Assembly: GCF_014639315.1 (NCBI RefSeq) | Contig: NZ_BMFY01000005.1 | Location: 1 to 64,000, forward strand | Reading direction: 5' to 3' | Length of the DNA stretch: 64,000 nt | From: Sediminivirga luteola | Lineage (GTDB): Bacteria; Actinomycetota; Actinomycetes; Actinomycetales; Brevibacteriaceae | In this document: positions 17,688 to 25,445 of the stretch, piece after piece | Numbering within the stretch: the stretch's first letter is position 1 | Layout of the letters: every line of letters starts with the position of its first letter | The notes under the pieces: generated by a model | What the model was told of the DNA's origin: nothing | Databases searched by the model: none | What the model saw: the letters and a program-made list of their open reading frames with translations, nothing else | Position numbers and translations under genes: made by a program

Positions 17688-17705
17688 GTGAACAACATTG
17701 TTTAC
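17688..17705. promoter_or_regulatory. GntR box, copy 1 (divergent promoter region)
   Basis: GTGAACAACATTGTTTAC is a near palindrome. Its reverse complement matches the second copy at 18480 in 15 of 18 positions. It sits between the DUF1932 dehydrogenase and the GntR gene, fitting autoregulation plus control of the dehydrogenase. Confidence 0.78.
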
Positions 17706-17737
17706 AATAATGCTTGCCGTCGATCGAAAGGAAGAGC

Positions 17738-18418
17738 ATGGCCCAGGAAGCTGTCAGCGAGAAGGCGGGCGCGCCGGTCAGCGATGCGGACCGTGTCGCT
17801 GACCGGCTGCGTCAGGCGATCGTCGCGGGAGAGTTCGCTCCGCGGCAGCGGCTCATCGAATCCGATCTCATTGAGATGTTCGGCGCCAGCCGGGGTGCCG
17901 TCCGTTCCGCCCTGGCGGTCCTCGCGGTGGAGGGACTCGTCGAGCGGATCAGGAACCGCGGCGCCAGGGTCCGCGCGGTCGATCTGGAGGAGGCGCTAGA
18001 GATCGTGGAGATCAGGGCAGCGCTGGAGTCGCTGTGCGCCCGCCGGGCCGCCGAACGCGTGGATGAGGAGGGCGCGAGCCGCCTGCGCGGCATCGCCGAG
18101 GTGATGCGCCGTGCCGTCGGCGAGCATGACGCCGAGGGCTATTCGGAGGCCAACCGGGCACTTCACCAGGCGGTACTGGACATCAGTGGGGCAAGGGTGG
18201 CCCCGGACATCGTCTCCCGCCTGCGGGCGCAGAATGTCCGCTATCGCATCCGGCTGGCCATGCAGCCCCACCGGCCGGCCGAATCGCTGCCTGAGCACCT
18301 TGAGATCGTCGAGGCCATCTGCGCGCAGGATCCCGGCCGCGCCGCGGAGGCGATGCAGGCGCACCTGCGCAGCGTGCACCGCGCGACGAAGGAGTACTTC
18401 ACCGAAGCGCGCGGGTGA
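17738..18418 (+). CDS. GntR-family regulator with FCD domain (controls GalB/GalC cluster)
   Basis: 226-aa FadR-type regulator: winged helix at residues ~15-75 (FGASRGAVRSALAVLAVEGL), then an FCD helical ligand domain with metal-site residues in YSEANRALHQAVL and LPEHLEIVEAI. Start at 17738 with GGAAG upstream; an in-frame ATG at 17714 is less well placed. Flanked by two near-identical 18-bp boxes, one before itself and the divergent dehydrogenase, one overlapping the promoter of the downstream operon, so it most likely represses all three units until its acid ligand is present. Confidence 0.92.
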   Translation: MAQEAVSEKAGAPVSDADRVADRLRQAIVAGEFAPRQRLIESDLIEMFGASRGAVRSALAVLAVEGLVERIRNRGARVRAVDLEEALEIVEIRAALESLCARRAAERVDEEGASRLRGIAEVMRRAVGEHDAEGYSEANRALHQAVLDISGARVAPDIVSRLRAQNVRYRIRLAMQPHRPAESLPEHLEIVEAICAQDPGRAAEAMQAHLRSVHRATKEYFTEARG

Positions 18419-18458
18419 GGGCGCAGGCGGTGCATCCATATTCTGATGCGCATGGGTA

Positions 18459-18487
18459 TTGACGTTCGTTTCCAAGATCGTTAACAA
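18459..18487 (+). promoter_or_regulatory. Promoter of the DUF6282-ABC-galB-galC operon
   Basis: TTGACG (18459-18464) and TAACAA (18482-18487) are separated by 17 bp. The GntR box overlaps the -10 element, the layout of a classical repressor site. Confidence 0.65.
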
Positions 18488-18497
18488 TGTTGGTGAC
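18480..18497. promoter_or_regulatory. GntR box, copy 2
   Basis: GTTAACAATGTTGGTGAC, 15/18 identical to the reverse complement of the box at 17688. It lies 24 bp before the DUF6282 start codon and covers the predicted -10 box. Confidence 0.78.
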
Positions 18498-18520
18498 CAA
18501 CTTGTTCGCAAAGGAGCGGC

Positions 18521-19492
18521 ATGTCGAATCACCCCGTACCCAGCACCCGTGCACTCGACCTCGTCAGGGGCGCCTACGACCTCCACGTGCACATCGCCCC
18601 GGACGTGATGAAACGCAGGGTGAGCGACCTCGAACTCGCGCCGCGCTTCAAGGAGCGCGGGATGGCTGGTTTCGTACTGAAGTCCCACTACGTCCCCACC
18701 GCTGAACGCGCGGCCGTCGTCCGCGCCGTGCATCCAGAGGTCGATGTCCGCGGTGCGATCACGCTCAACGCCTCCGTCGGAGGGCTCAACCCAGTGGCGG
18801 TCGAGATCGCCGGCCGGAGCGGGGCCCAGTTCGTCTGGCTTCCCACCGTGGACAGCGACAACCAGCGCAGCTGCCTGGCGGAAGAACCCGAAGGCGCCAC
18901 ACCGCCGATGTGGGCGCAGCTTCAGGAAGACCTCAGATCGGCTGGGATCCAGAGCCCGACGGTCGACGTGCTCGATCAGGACGGAGCCGTCTCGGAGGCG
19001 ACCCTCCAGGTGCTGACGGTGATCGCCGCGCACGACATGACGCTGGCGACCGGTCACCTCCACGGCGACGAGTCGGCCAAGGTGATCGCGGCCGCTCGTG
19101 AACGCGGCGTACGGCGCCTCGTCGTGACGCATCCCGAGTTCACCTCGCAGCGGATACCGGCCGCCGGACAGAAAGAGCTCACCGCTCACGGGGCGTATCT
19201 GGAACGCTGCCTGACCACACCGCTGACCGGGAAGGTGGACTGGGACGTGTGGCTGGGGGACATCCGCGCCGCCGGACCCGAGTTCTCGGTGGTGAGCTCC
19301 GACCTCGGCCAGCCCTTCAACCCGCCCGTGGAAGACGGGCTGGGAATCGCCGCCGACATCCTGCTGGAGGCGGGATTCTCCGAGGAGGAGGTCCGCCTGA
19401 TGGTGGTCCACAACTCACGCTGGCTGGCCGGCGCCGCCCCGCTTGAGGACGCCCCGGAATCGCATCGTACGGCTCAGGAGCTCGCATCATGA
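18521..19492 (+). CDS. DUF6282-family putative metal-dependent hydrolase
   Basis: 323 aa; the N-terminal YDLHVHIAPDVMKRR resembles the metal-binding HxH of amidohydrolase/PHP-like TIM-barrel enzymes. Further conserved His residues appear in KSHYVPT, TGHLHGDES and VVTHPEF, and an Asp in SSDLGQ, making a full set of potential metal ligands. RBS AAAGGAG. It opens the operon, and its 3' end overlaps the ABC ATPase start by 4 bp. Family assignment is from memory of the motif pattern. A lactonase or hydratase step feeding 4-oxalomesaconate (analogous to LigI or LigJ, which are amidohydrolase-fold) is a reasonable guess, not shown. Confidence 0.75.
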   Translation: MSNHPVPSTRALDLVRGAYDLHVHIAPDVMKRRVSDLELAPRFKERGMAGFVLKSHYVPTAERAAVVRAVHPEVDVRGAITLNASVGGLNPVAVEIAGRSGAQFVWLPTVDSDNQRSCLAEEPEGATPPMWAQLQEDLRSAGIQSPTVDVLDQDGAVSEATLQVLTVIAAHDMTLATGHLHGDESAKVIAAARERGVRRLVVTHPEFTSQRIPAAGQKELTAHGAYLERCLTTPLTGKVDWDVWLGDIRAAGPEFSVVSSDLGQPFNPPVEDGLGIAADILLEAGFSEEEVRLMVVHNSRWLAGAAPLEDAPESHRTAQELAS

Positions 19493-20256
19493 CCGCCGTG
19501 CTGGAGATCGAGCACCTCACCAAGGAGTTCCAGCGCGGCGATGTCGCCACCGTCGCGCTGCGGGACTTCAGCCTGACCATCGAACAGGGCACCTTCGTCA
19601 CCGTGCTGGGCCGCTCCGGCTGCGGGAAGTCCACCATGCTCAATCTGCTCTCCGGCCTGTCCAAGCCGACGAACGGCCGGGTCCTGCATCGCGGAAGCCC
19701 GCACACCGGACCCACGCCCGGCATCGGCTACCTCACCCAGAGCGACACCCTCATGCCGTGGCGGACGGTGCAGCGCAACGTCGAGATGCCCATGGAGATC
19801 GCCGGCCGGCCCAAGCCGGAGCGACAGGCCGCGGCGGCGGAACTCATCGCGACGGTAGGGCTGGCGGACTTCGCCGACAGCTACCCCCGGGAGCTGTCCG
19901 GCGGTATGCGACGTCGGGCGAGCCTGGCCCGGATGCTCGCCAACGGCGCCGAGACCATCCTGATGGACGAACCGTTCGGTGCCCTCGACGCCCAGCTGCG
20001 CTCGGAACTGCAACGCGAGCTGCTCCGGTTGTGGACGGCCACGGGTCACACCATCGTCTTCGTCACGCACGATGTGGAGGAAGCGCTGCTCCTCGGCGAC
20101 CGCGTCGTCGTCCTGGGGCCGCTCGGTGCCATCCTGCTGGACCAGGAGATCGACCTCCCCCGCCCCCGCGACCCGGACGAGACCAAGATCCATCCACGTT
20201 TCGTGGAGCTGCACGCCACGCTGGTGCGGGCGCTGAAAGAGGGAGCGCGGCGATGA
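19489..20256 (+). CDS. ABC transporter ATP-binding protein, SsuB/TauB type
   Basis: 255-aa ATPase for an organic-acid or aromatic importer. Walker A GRSGCGKST (residues ~44-52), Q-loop near LTQSDTLMPWRTV, signature LSGGMRRRASLARML, Walker B TILMDEPFGALD, and a switch His in VFVTHDVEEAL. Overlaps the preceding and following genes by 4 bp each. The nitrate/sulfonate/taurine group is indicated by PWRTVQRNVEMPMEI and by its partners. Confidence 0.93.
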   Translation: MTAVLEIEHLTKEFQRGDVATVALRDFSLTIEQGTFVTVLGRSGCGKSTMLNLLSGLSKPTNGRVLHRGSPHTGPTPGIGYLTQSDTLMPWRTVQRNVEMPMEIAGRPKPERQAAAAELIATVGLADFADSYPRELSGGMRRRASLARMLANGAETILMDEPFGALDAQLRSELQRELLRLWTATGHTIVFVTHDVEEALLLGDRVVVLGPLGAILLDQEIDLPRPRDPDETKIHPRFVELHATLVRALKEGARR

Positions 20257-21107
20257 GCGGCCAGGCGGAGACCCGCGCGGCCCCGGTGCAGGTCAGCGCC
20301 AGCGGGCCGGTGAAGGAAGCCCGCCGTCGCAGCTGGTGGGGCAAGCACGGCAGGACCACGACGGTGTGGTCGCTGCGGGTCGCGGCGCTGCTGGCGTTCC
20401 TCGTGCTGTGGCAGCTGGCCGGGAACGTCGTCGCCAACCCCATGTTCGTGTCCAGTCCCGTCGCGGTCTGGGAACAGCTCTGGGCGTGGGTGACCGACGG
20501 CACCCTGAGCACTCACACCTGGATCACCATCCAGGAAGTGGCCCTCGGCTATGTCATCGGCGTCCTCACTGGGGCGCTCGCCGGTTTTGCGCTGGCCTCG
20601 GTACGGCTGATCTACGACGTGTTCGAACCCTTCATGATGGCGCTCTACTCGATCCCGAAAGTGGCCCTGGCGCCGCTGTTCATCGTCTGGTTCGGCATCG
20701 GCATCGACATGAAGGTCATCCTGGCCGCGGTGAGCGTCTTCTTCCTGGTCTTCCTGAACACCGCTGCGGGCGTGCGTGACGTGGACCGCGGCCTGATCGA
20801 CGCGGTACGGCTGATGGGCGGGAGCACCCGCGACATCGCCCTGAAGGTCGTTCTCCCGGCCTCGATGTCCGGCCTCATGACCGGGCTGAAGGTGTCGATC
20901 CCCTACGCGCTCATCGGCGCCGTCATCGGCGAGCTCGTGGCCTCGAACCGAGGGCTGGGATACCTCATCAACGACGCCGCCGCCCAGTTCAACACCGCGG
21001 GAGTGTTCGCCGCCGTCGTCGTCCTCACCGCTCTGGCCATGGTGCTCAATGCCGTGGTGGGCGCGATCGCCTCCCGGGCCAACAGATGGAAGCCGCTGGA
21101 CGCCTGA
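20253..21107 (+). CDS. ABC transporter permease, SsuC/TauC type
   Basis: 284-aa membrane subunit with six predicted helices and the EAA loop DAVRLMGGSTRDIALKVVLP. The start ATG overlaps the ATPase stop (ATGA). Family features include FMMALYSIPKVALAPLFIVW. Longer in-frame upstream readings lie inside the ATPase gene and are not real. Works with the ATPase before it and the lipoprotein after it. Confidence 0.93.
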   Translation: MSGQAETRAAPVQVSASGPVKEARRRSWWGKHGRTTTVWSLRVAALLAFLVLWQLAGNVVANPMFVSSPVAVWEQLWAWVTDGTLSTHTWITIQEVALGYVIGVLTGALAGFALASVRLIYDVFEPFMMALYSIPKVALAPLFIVWFGIGIDMKVILAAVSVFFLVFLNTAAGVRDVDRGLIDAVRLMGGSTRDIALKVVLPASMSGLMTGLKVSIPYALIGAVIGELVASNRGLGYLINDAAAQFNTAGVFAAVVVLTALAMVLNAVVGAIASRANRWKPLDA

Positions 21108-21227
21108 GGGGCCCGCGCGGCCGACAGCACCGCTGATCGGCATCACACCCTGATCCGCTACCACCTCGTACGACCTGATCACGTTTTGTTCACGACTCGA
21201 TTTCACGACTCGATGGGGAGTTGCACG

Positions 21228-22250
21228 ATGAAACTCAGGACATCCATACGGACCGCGGCCGCAGTCGCCACAGCCATCGGCCTGGCCGCCGCGAGCGGCT
21301 GCGCGGGACAGGCGTCTTCCGATTCCGATGTGCTCAATGTGGGGCAGATCAGCGATTCGGTGGCGTTCTTCCCGCTCTACGTCGCCGAGCAGGAGGGATT
21401 CTTCGAGGAGGAGGGCGTCACGCTCGGGGAACGTCCCAGGCTGGGCACCGGCGCCAAGCTGGCTGCGGCCCTCACCTCGGGATCCATCGACATCGGCGCG
21501 GGCGTCATCACCGATGCGCTCAACCTCGCCGAGAACACCGACGACACCCAGATCACCGGCTCCCTGGTCACCGAGTACTACGTCGACGTCATCACCGCGG
21601 ACGGCTTCGACGGGCCGCCGGCGGATGCCCCGCTGGAGGAGCGCATCCGCGCGCTCGAAGGCAAGAACATCGGGATCACCGACCCGGGCTCCGGCACGGA
21701 GGCGCTGCTGATCTATCTGTTCGACCAGGTGGGGCTGGACGCCAAGACGGACGCGACGCTGGTCAACCTCGGCGCGGTGACGTCCTCGGCCATCGGCGCT
21801 ATGTCCAGCGGTCAGGTCGACGCGCTGGCGTTCTTCCAGCCCGCCGGGCAGATGGCGGAGGTCGAGGGTGTCGGGGAGATCTACATCTCCCCGCAGCGCG
21901 GCGACGTCCCCGATATGGCCGGTGCGCTGCATGGCGTGCTGTTCAGCACGGGCACCGCCATCGAGGGCAAGGGCGAGCAGATCGAGGCCTTCAACCGCGG
22001 GATCGACCGCGCCCTCGAGTTCATCGAGACGAACCCGGAAGAGAGCGCGGAACTGCTGTCCTCGTATCTGGAGGGCACGGATCCGGCGGCGGTGGAGGCC
22101 TTGGTCGAGATCCTCCCGCAGGAGATGGCCACCTCCGCGGTGGTGGCGCAGGACGCCTTCGACACCGCGATCAGCTTCCACCTGGATTCGGCCCTGATCG
22201 CCGAGGCACCGGACTACAGCAGCATCGTCTGGGCCGGGGTCCAGGAGTGA
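21228..22250 (+). CDS. NMT1/THI5-like ABC substrate-binding lipoprotein
   Basis: 340-aa receptor for the adjacent SsuC/TauC-type permease. Signal peptide with lipobox AAASGC (Cys near residue 25). The mature part has the family pattern FFPLYVAEQEGFFEEEGV, then GSIDIGAGVITDAL, and IGITDPGSGTEALL. The ATG at 21228 has GGGGAG upstream; an earlier start at 21186 would bury the signal sequence. NMT1-like receptors bind aromatic acids, phthalates, sulfonates or pyrimidines. In this context an aromatic or tricarboxylic acid that feeds 4-oxalomesaconate is favoured. Confidence 0.88.
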   Translation: MKLRTSIRTAAAVATAIGLAAASGCAGQASSDSDVLNVGQISDSVAFFPLYVAEQEGFFEEEGVTLGERPRLGTGAKLAAALTSGSIDIGAGVITDALNLAENTDDTQITGSLVTEYYVDVITADGFDGPPADAPLEERIRALEGKNIGITDPGSGTEALLIYLFDQVGLDAKTDATLVNLGAVTSSAIGAMSSGQVDALAFFQPAGQMAEVEGVGEIYISPQRGDVPDMAGALHGVLFSTGTAIEGKGEQIEAFNRGIDRALEFIETNPEESAELLSSYLEGTDPAAVEALVEILPQEMATSAVVAQDAFDTAISFHLDSALIAEAPDYSSIVWAGVQE

Positions 22251-22330
22251 CCGCGAACGAGGGGCCGGTCGGGACCGTACGGACCGTGCCGGGGCAGGGA
22301 AGCGCCGATGACAGCGATCGAGGAGGACAG

Positions 22331-23047
22331 ATGCCGGAGCGCACGCTTCTGGTGGTGGGCGCGCACAGCGCGGACTTCGTCTGGCGCGCCGCCGGGGCGG
22401 TGGCCACGTTCGTCCGGAACGGGGGCCGGGCACATGTGGTGGCGATGTCCTACGGGGAGCGCGGCGAATCCGGCGAGCTCTGGAAGCAGCCGGATCAGAC
22501 GGAGGAGAACGTCAAGCGGATCCGGCACGCGGAAGCGACGGCCGCGGCCGAGCATCTGGGAGCGTCCTTCGAGGGACTGGATCTCGGGGACTATCCGCTG
22601 CGGGCCGATGAGGACGCAGTCGGCAGGCTGGTCGAGGTGATCCGCGAGCTGCAGCCGCGCGTGATCCTGACCCACCCCGACAAAGACCCGTTCAACCCGG
22701 ACCACCCGGTGGCACGGCAGGCGGTGGACCGTGCCCGGCTGCTGACCTCCGGGGCCGGGGTGGACTCGGCCTTCCGGACGGTCCCGCCAACCGAGTACCT
22801 GGCGTTCGAGCCCCATCAGCCGGAGCTGTGCGGCTTCCTCCCGAGCGTCTTCGTGGACATCACCCCGGTGTTCGAGCAGAAGCTCAGCGCCATGGCGGAG
22901 ATGAAGGCGCAGCGCTATCTGCAGGAGTACTACGCGCAGCGGGCCGAGCACCGGGGCAACCACGCCCGGAAGGTGACCGGCGACAAGTCCATCCGCCAGG
23001 CCGAAGCCTTCCAGCGGCTGGTCCCGAACGTGGTGGGCGCACTGTGA
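22331..23047 (+). CDS. galB: PIG-L-fold 4-oxalomesaconate hydratase-like protein (GalB-like)
   Basis: 238 aa. In place of the usual AHPDDE of PIG-L deacetylases it has GAHSADFVWRAAGAVA, the variant known from Pseudomonas putida GalB, with further matches to that subgroup: YGERGESGELWKQP, THPDKDPFNPDHPVA and PTEYLAFEPHQPELCGF. GalB hydrates 4-oxalomesaconate to 4-carboxy-4-hydroxy-2-oxoadipate in gallate/protocatechuate 4,5-cleavage. Metal ligands are the His and Asp of HSAD and the His of PDH. RBS GAGGAGG. The stop overlaps the next start by 4 bp, and that gene encodes the next enzyme of the same pathway. Symbol assigned by motif recall; specificity would need assay. Confidence 0.82.
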   Translation: MPERTLLVVGAHSADFVWRAAGAVATFVRNGGRAHVVAMSYGERGESGELWKQPDQTEENVKRIRHAEATAAAEHLGASFEGLDLGDYPLRADEDAVGRLVEVIRELQPRVILTHPDKDPFNPDHPVARQAVDRARLLTSGAGVDSAFRTVPPTEYLAFEPHQPELCGFLPSVFVDITPVFEQKLSAMAEMKAQRYLQEYYAQRAEHRGNHARKVTGDKSIRQAEAFQRLVPNVVGAL

Positions 23048-23652
23048 ACGAGGACGCGGTGAACGCCGATGCCGCTCTGCGCGAACGATTCGCGGGAGTC
23101 TCGGTCAGCCACCTCGGCGATGTGATGGACCGGTTGAACGTGGTGGACGGTCGCATCAGGCCGATCTGGCCCGGGTGCCGGCTCGCCGGCCGGGCCGTGA
23201 CGGTCCTCACCGCCGGCGGCGACAACCGTGCCATCCACGAGATCATCCCGGCACTGAAGGACGGCGACGTCCTGGTGGTGAACGGCCAGGGCGTGACGCA
23301 TCGGGCACTGATCGGCGAACTGATCGCCGAACGGGCCCAGCGGCGGGGCTGCGCCGGGTTCGTCCTCGACGCCGCGGTCAGGGACGCCGATGAGATCGCC
23401 GGGCTCCGCTTCCCGGTGTACGCCCGCGGCGTCATCCCCGCGGGCCCGTACCGCAACGGCCCGGGCCGCAGCGGAGTCCCGGTGGCACTGGGCGGAGTCG
23501 TCGTCCGGCCGGGTGACTGGGTGATCGGCGATTCCGACGGGCTCGCCGTGGTGCCCCAGGAAGAGGCCGAGGACATCGTCGCGAAGGCCGAATCGAAACG
23601 GGACACCGAGCTTCAGCAGCAAGACGACATCCGCGCCGGGCGGATCGTCTGA
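23044..23652 (+). CDS. galC: RraA-family 4-carboxy-4-hydroxy-2-oxoadipate aldolase-like enzyme (GalC/LigK-like)
   Basis: 202 aa from the GTG overlapping galB; a second GTG at 23059 has a better AGGA spacing, so the first five residues are uncertain. The RraA/HMG-CHA aldolase fold is shown by SVSHLGDVMDRLN, PGCRLAGRAVTV, GDVLVVNGQG, the substrate/metal motif DAAVRDADEI and GDWVIGDSDGLAVVP. GalC splits CHA into pyruvate and oxaloacetate and also decarboxylates oxaloacetate. Being coupled to galB it makes a two-enzyme exit to central metabolism. The true RraA ribonuclease regulator is unlikely in this operon. Confidence 0.83.
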   Translation: MNEDAVNADAALRERFAGVSVSHLGDVMDRLNVVDGRIRPIWPGCRLAGRAVTVLTAGGDNRAIHEIIPALKDGDVLVVNGQGVTHRALIGELIAERAQRRGCAGFVLDAAVRDADEIAGLRFPVYARGVIPAGPYRNGPGRSGVPVALGGVVVRPGDWVIGDSDGLAVVPQEEAEDIVAKAESKRDTELQQQDDIRAGRIV

Positions 23653-23675
23653 GCGCGCTTCAGCGGCCGGACTGG

Positions 23676-24362
23676 TCACTCGCCCGGGTGGACGAGCCCG
23701 GATTCGTACGCGGCGACCACGATCTGCGTACGATCGCGCAGGCCCAGCTTGCTTAAGACACGGGAGACGTGGGTCTTCACCGTCTGCTCCGAGAGGTACA
23801 GCTCGGTGGCGACCTCGGCATTGGAACCGCCCCGGGCGATGAGCCGCATCACCTCCAGCTCGCGTTCCGTCAACTGCCCCAGCACGGCGGTGTCCCGTCG
23901 CCTGGCCGGTCGGCGGGCGTAGTCGGCGATCAGCGTCCGGGTGACTGAGGGGGCCAGCAGCGCCCCGCCGTCGGCGACCACCCGGACGGCATGGACGAGT
24001 TCCTGCGCGGTGGCGTCCTTGAGCAGGAAGCCGCTCGCGCCGGCCTGCAGCGCGGCGAAGACGTACTCGTCCGAGTCGAAGGTCGTGAGCATCACGATGC
24101 GCGGATGCTCCCCGGGCATGGCGAACACGGCACGGGCCGCGTCCAGGCCGTTGAGCCGCGGCATCCGGATGTCCATCAGGATCACGTCCGGGTGCGTCCG
24201 CCGCACCAGGTCCACGGCATCCGCGCCATCGGCGGCGCTCCCGACGACGCTCAGATCCGGCTGCGCGTCCAGCAGGGCGCCGAACCCCTCGCGGACCATG
24301 GCGTGATCGTCGATGATCGCCACGCGCACCGCCGCGCCGGGCGCACCCGCTGTCTCCGTCAT
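23676..24362 (-). CDS. NarL/FixJ-type response regulator
   Basis: 228 aa. Receiver domain (residues ~12-130) with DDH acidic pair, phospho-acceptor Asp in VILMDIRMPRLNG, Thr in MLTTF and Lys in LLKDA; linker; LuxR helix-turn-helix (~160-220) with LTERELEVMRLIARGGSNAEVA and LSEQTVKTHVSRVLSKLGL. Intact, so it should be phosphorylated and bind DNA. The start at 24362 has TACGGT 6 nt upstream. It is divergent from the DMT transporter-kinase pair; that HisKA_3 kinase is the obvious partner. Convergent with galC (23-bp gap). Confidence 0.95.
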   Translation of the reverse strand: MTETAGAPGAAVRVAIIDDHAMVREGFGALLDAQPDLSVVGSAADGADAVDLVRRTHPDVILMDIRMPRLNGLDAARAVFAMPGEHPRIVMLTTFDSDEYVFAALQAGASGFLLKDATAQELVHAVRVVADGGALLAPSVTRTLIADYARRPARRRDTAVLGQLTERELEVMRLIARGGSNAEVATELYLSEQTVKTHVSRVLSKLGLRDRTQIVVAAYESGLVHPGE

Positions 24363-24368
24363 GTCCTC

Positions 24369-24374
24369 ACCGTA
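24369..24374 (-). promoter_or_regulatory. -10 element of response-regulator gene (leaderless)
   Basis: TACGGT on the minus strand lies 6 nt before the ATG at 24362. Confidence 0.55.
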
Positions 24375-24475
24375 ACCCGCTCGCGCCCGGACCGCGGACC
24401 GGCCGCGGGCAGATCACCCGAAGGTCGTACCCGGGTTCACTCCTGCGGGTGATGCGGCGGCGGAGAACCGGTCCC

Positions 24476-24481
24476 TAGCGT
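24476..24481 (+). promoter_or_regulatory. -10 element of DMT transporter gene (leaderless)
   Basis: TAGCGT lies 7 nt before the ATG at 24489, with no Shine-Dalgarno sequence. Confidence 0.6.
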
Positions 24482-24488
24482 CACGGGC

Positions 24489-25445
24489 ATGTACCTCACT
24501 GCGATATCCCTGGCCGTGTTCGCGGCCCTCTTCCTGGCCCTCGGCACGCATCTGCAGCACCACGCCGTCGCCACCGCTCCGCGTGCCGACGGTGCCTCCG
24601 TGGGTGCCCGCATGCGGGGGCTGCTGCTCGCCGCACGCAGCCCCCTCTGGCTGCTCGGCCTGGCGCTCATCGGCGCGGAGATCGTGCTGAACGTGCTGGC
24701 ACTGGGCCTGGGCCCGGTGGCGCTGGTACAGCCCTTGGGTATGCTGTCCCTCGTCGCCGCGGTCGTGATCAGCGCGTTCGTGCTGCGGCGCCGCCTCGGT
24801 CTGGCGCCGCTGGCGGCCCTCGCCGGCACCGTGCTCGCCGTAGGGCTGTTCGTCGGCCTCTCCTCCGGCTATGCGCGCCCGCTCGTCCTGGAAGGCGATA
24901 CGGCCACCCGGCTGGGCGGTCTCATCCTGGTCTTCACCCTGCTCGGTGCCGGCATCGCCGTGAGCTCCGCCCGGCACGTGATGCGCGTGGTCACGGCGGG
25001 CGTGCTCTTCGGCTCCGTGGCCAGCGGCGCGCATGTGCTCGCCCACTCCTTCCTGCACGGCGGGCCCTCCGCCCTGCCCGTCGCGGCCTGGTGGACGCTG
25101 CTGGCAGGGGTGGCGCTCGGTTCGGCCGCCGGGACCTGGGTGGTGCAGACCGCCTACGCCTCCGGGCCGCCCGAAACCGTGCTGGCGGGCCTCACGGTCG
25201 TCGATCCCATCGTGGCCGTCACCATCGGTGCGGGCGTGCTCGGCGAGTACGCCGGCGCGACCCCGGCCGGAAGCGTGGCGCTGCTGGGCACGGCGGCGGC
25301 GGCCATCGCCGGCGTCTTCGCCCTGGCCCGGCTGCACCCGTCCGTGCAGGCCGGCCCATCGCCGGGCGGCGCCGCGCTCGCGGCACCGGCGGCACCGGTC
25401 TTGGCAAGCGCCGGTACCGGCAAGTCCACGGATGGGGGACGATGA
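24489..25445 (+). CDS. DMT/NIPA-like membrane transporter
   Basis: 318 aa with 9-10 hydrophobic segments and a short polar C-terminal tail from ~residue 280. The pattern VALVQPLGMLSLVAAVVISA, followed by the second-half SGPPETVLAGLTVVDPIVAV, is typical of DMT proteins of the NIPA/EamA type. Cargo unknown. Its stop overlaps the histidine kinase start (ATGA), an unusual coupling of a transporter with a kinase; it may supply or sense the kinase signal. Confidence 0.78.
   Translation: MYLTAISLAVFAALFLALGTHLQHHAVATAPRADGASVGARMRGLLLAARSPLWLLGLALIGAEIVLNVLALGLGPVALVQPLGMLSLVAAVVISAFVLRRRLGLAPLAALAGTVLAVGLFVGLSSGYARPLVLEGDTATRLGGLILVFTLLGAGIAVSSARHVMRVVTAGVLFGSVASGAHVLAHSFLHGGPSALPVAAWWTLLAGVALGSAAGTWVVQTAYASGPPETVLAGLTVVDPIVAVTIGAGVLGEYAGATPAGSVALLGTAAAAIAGVFALARLHPSVQAGPSPGGAALAAPAAPVLASAGTGKSTDGGR

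Noticed and set aside
23044-23652. RraA regulator of RNase E
   Set aside because: The gene is coupled to a GalB-like hydratase in a catabolic operon, which fits the aldolase branch of the same fold.
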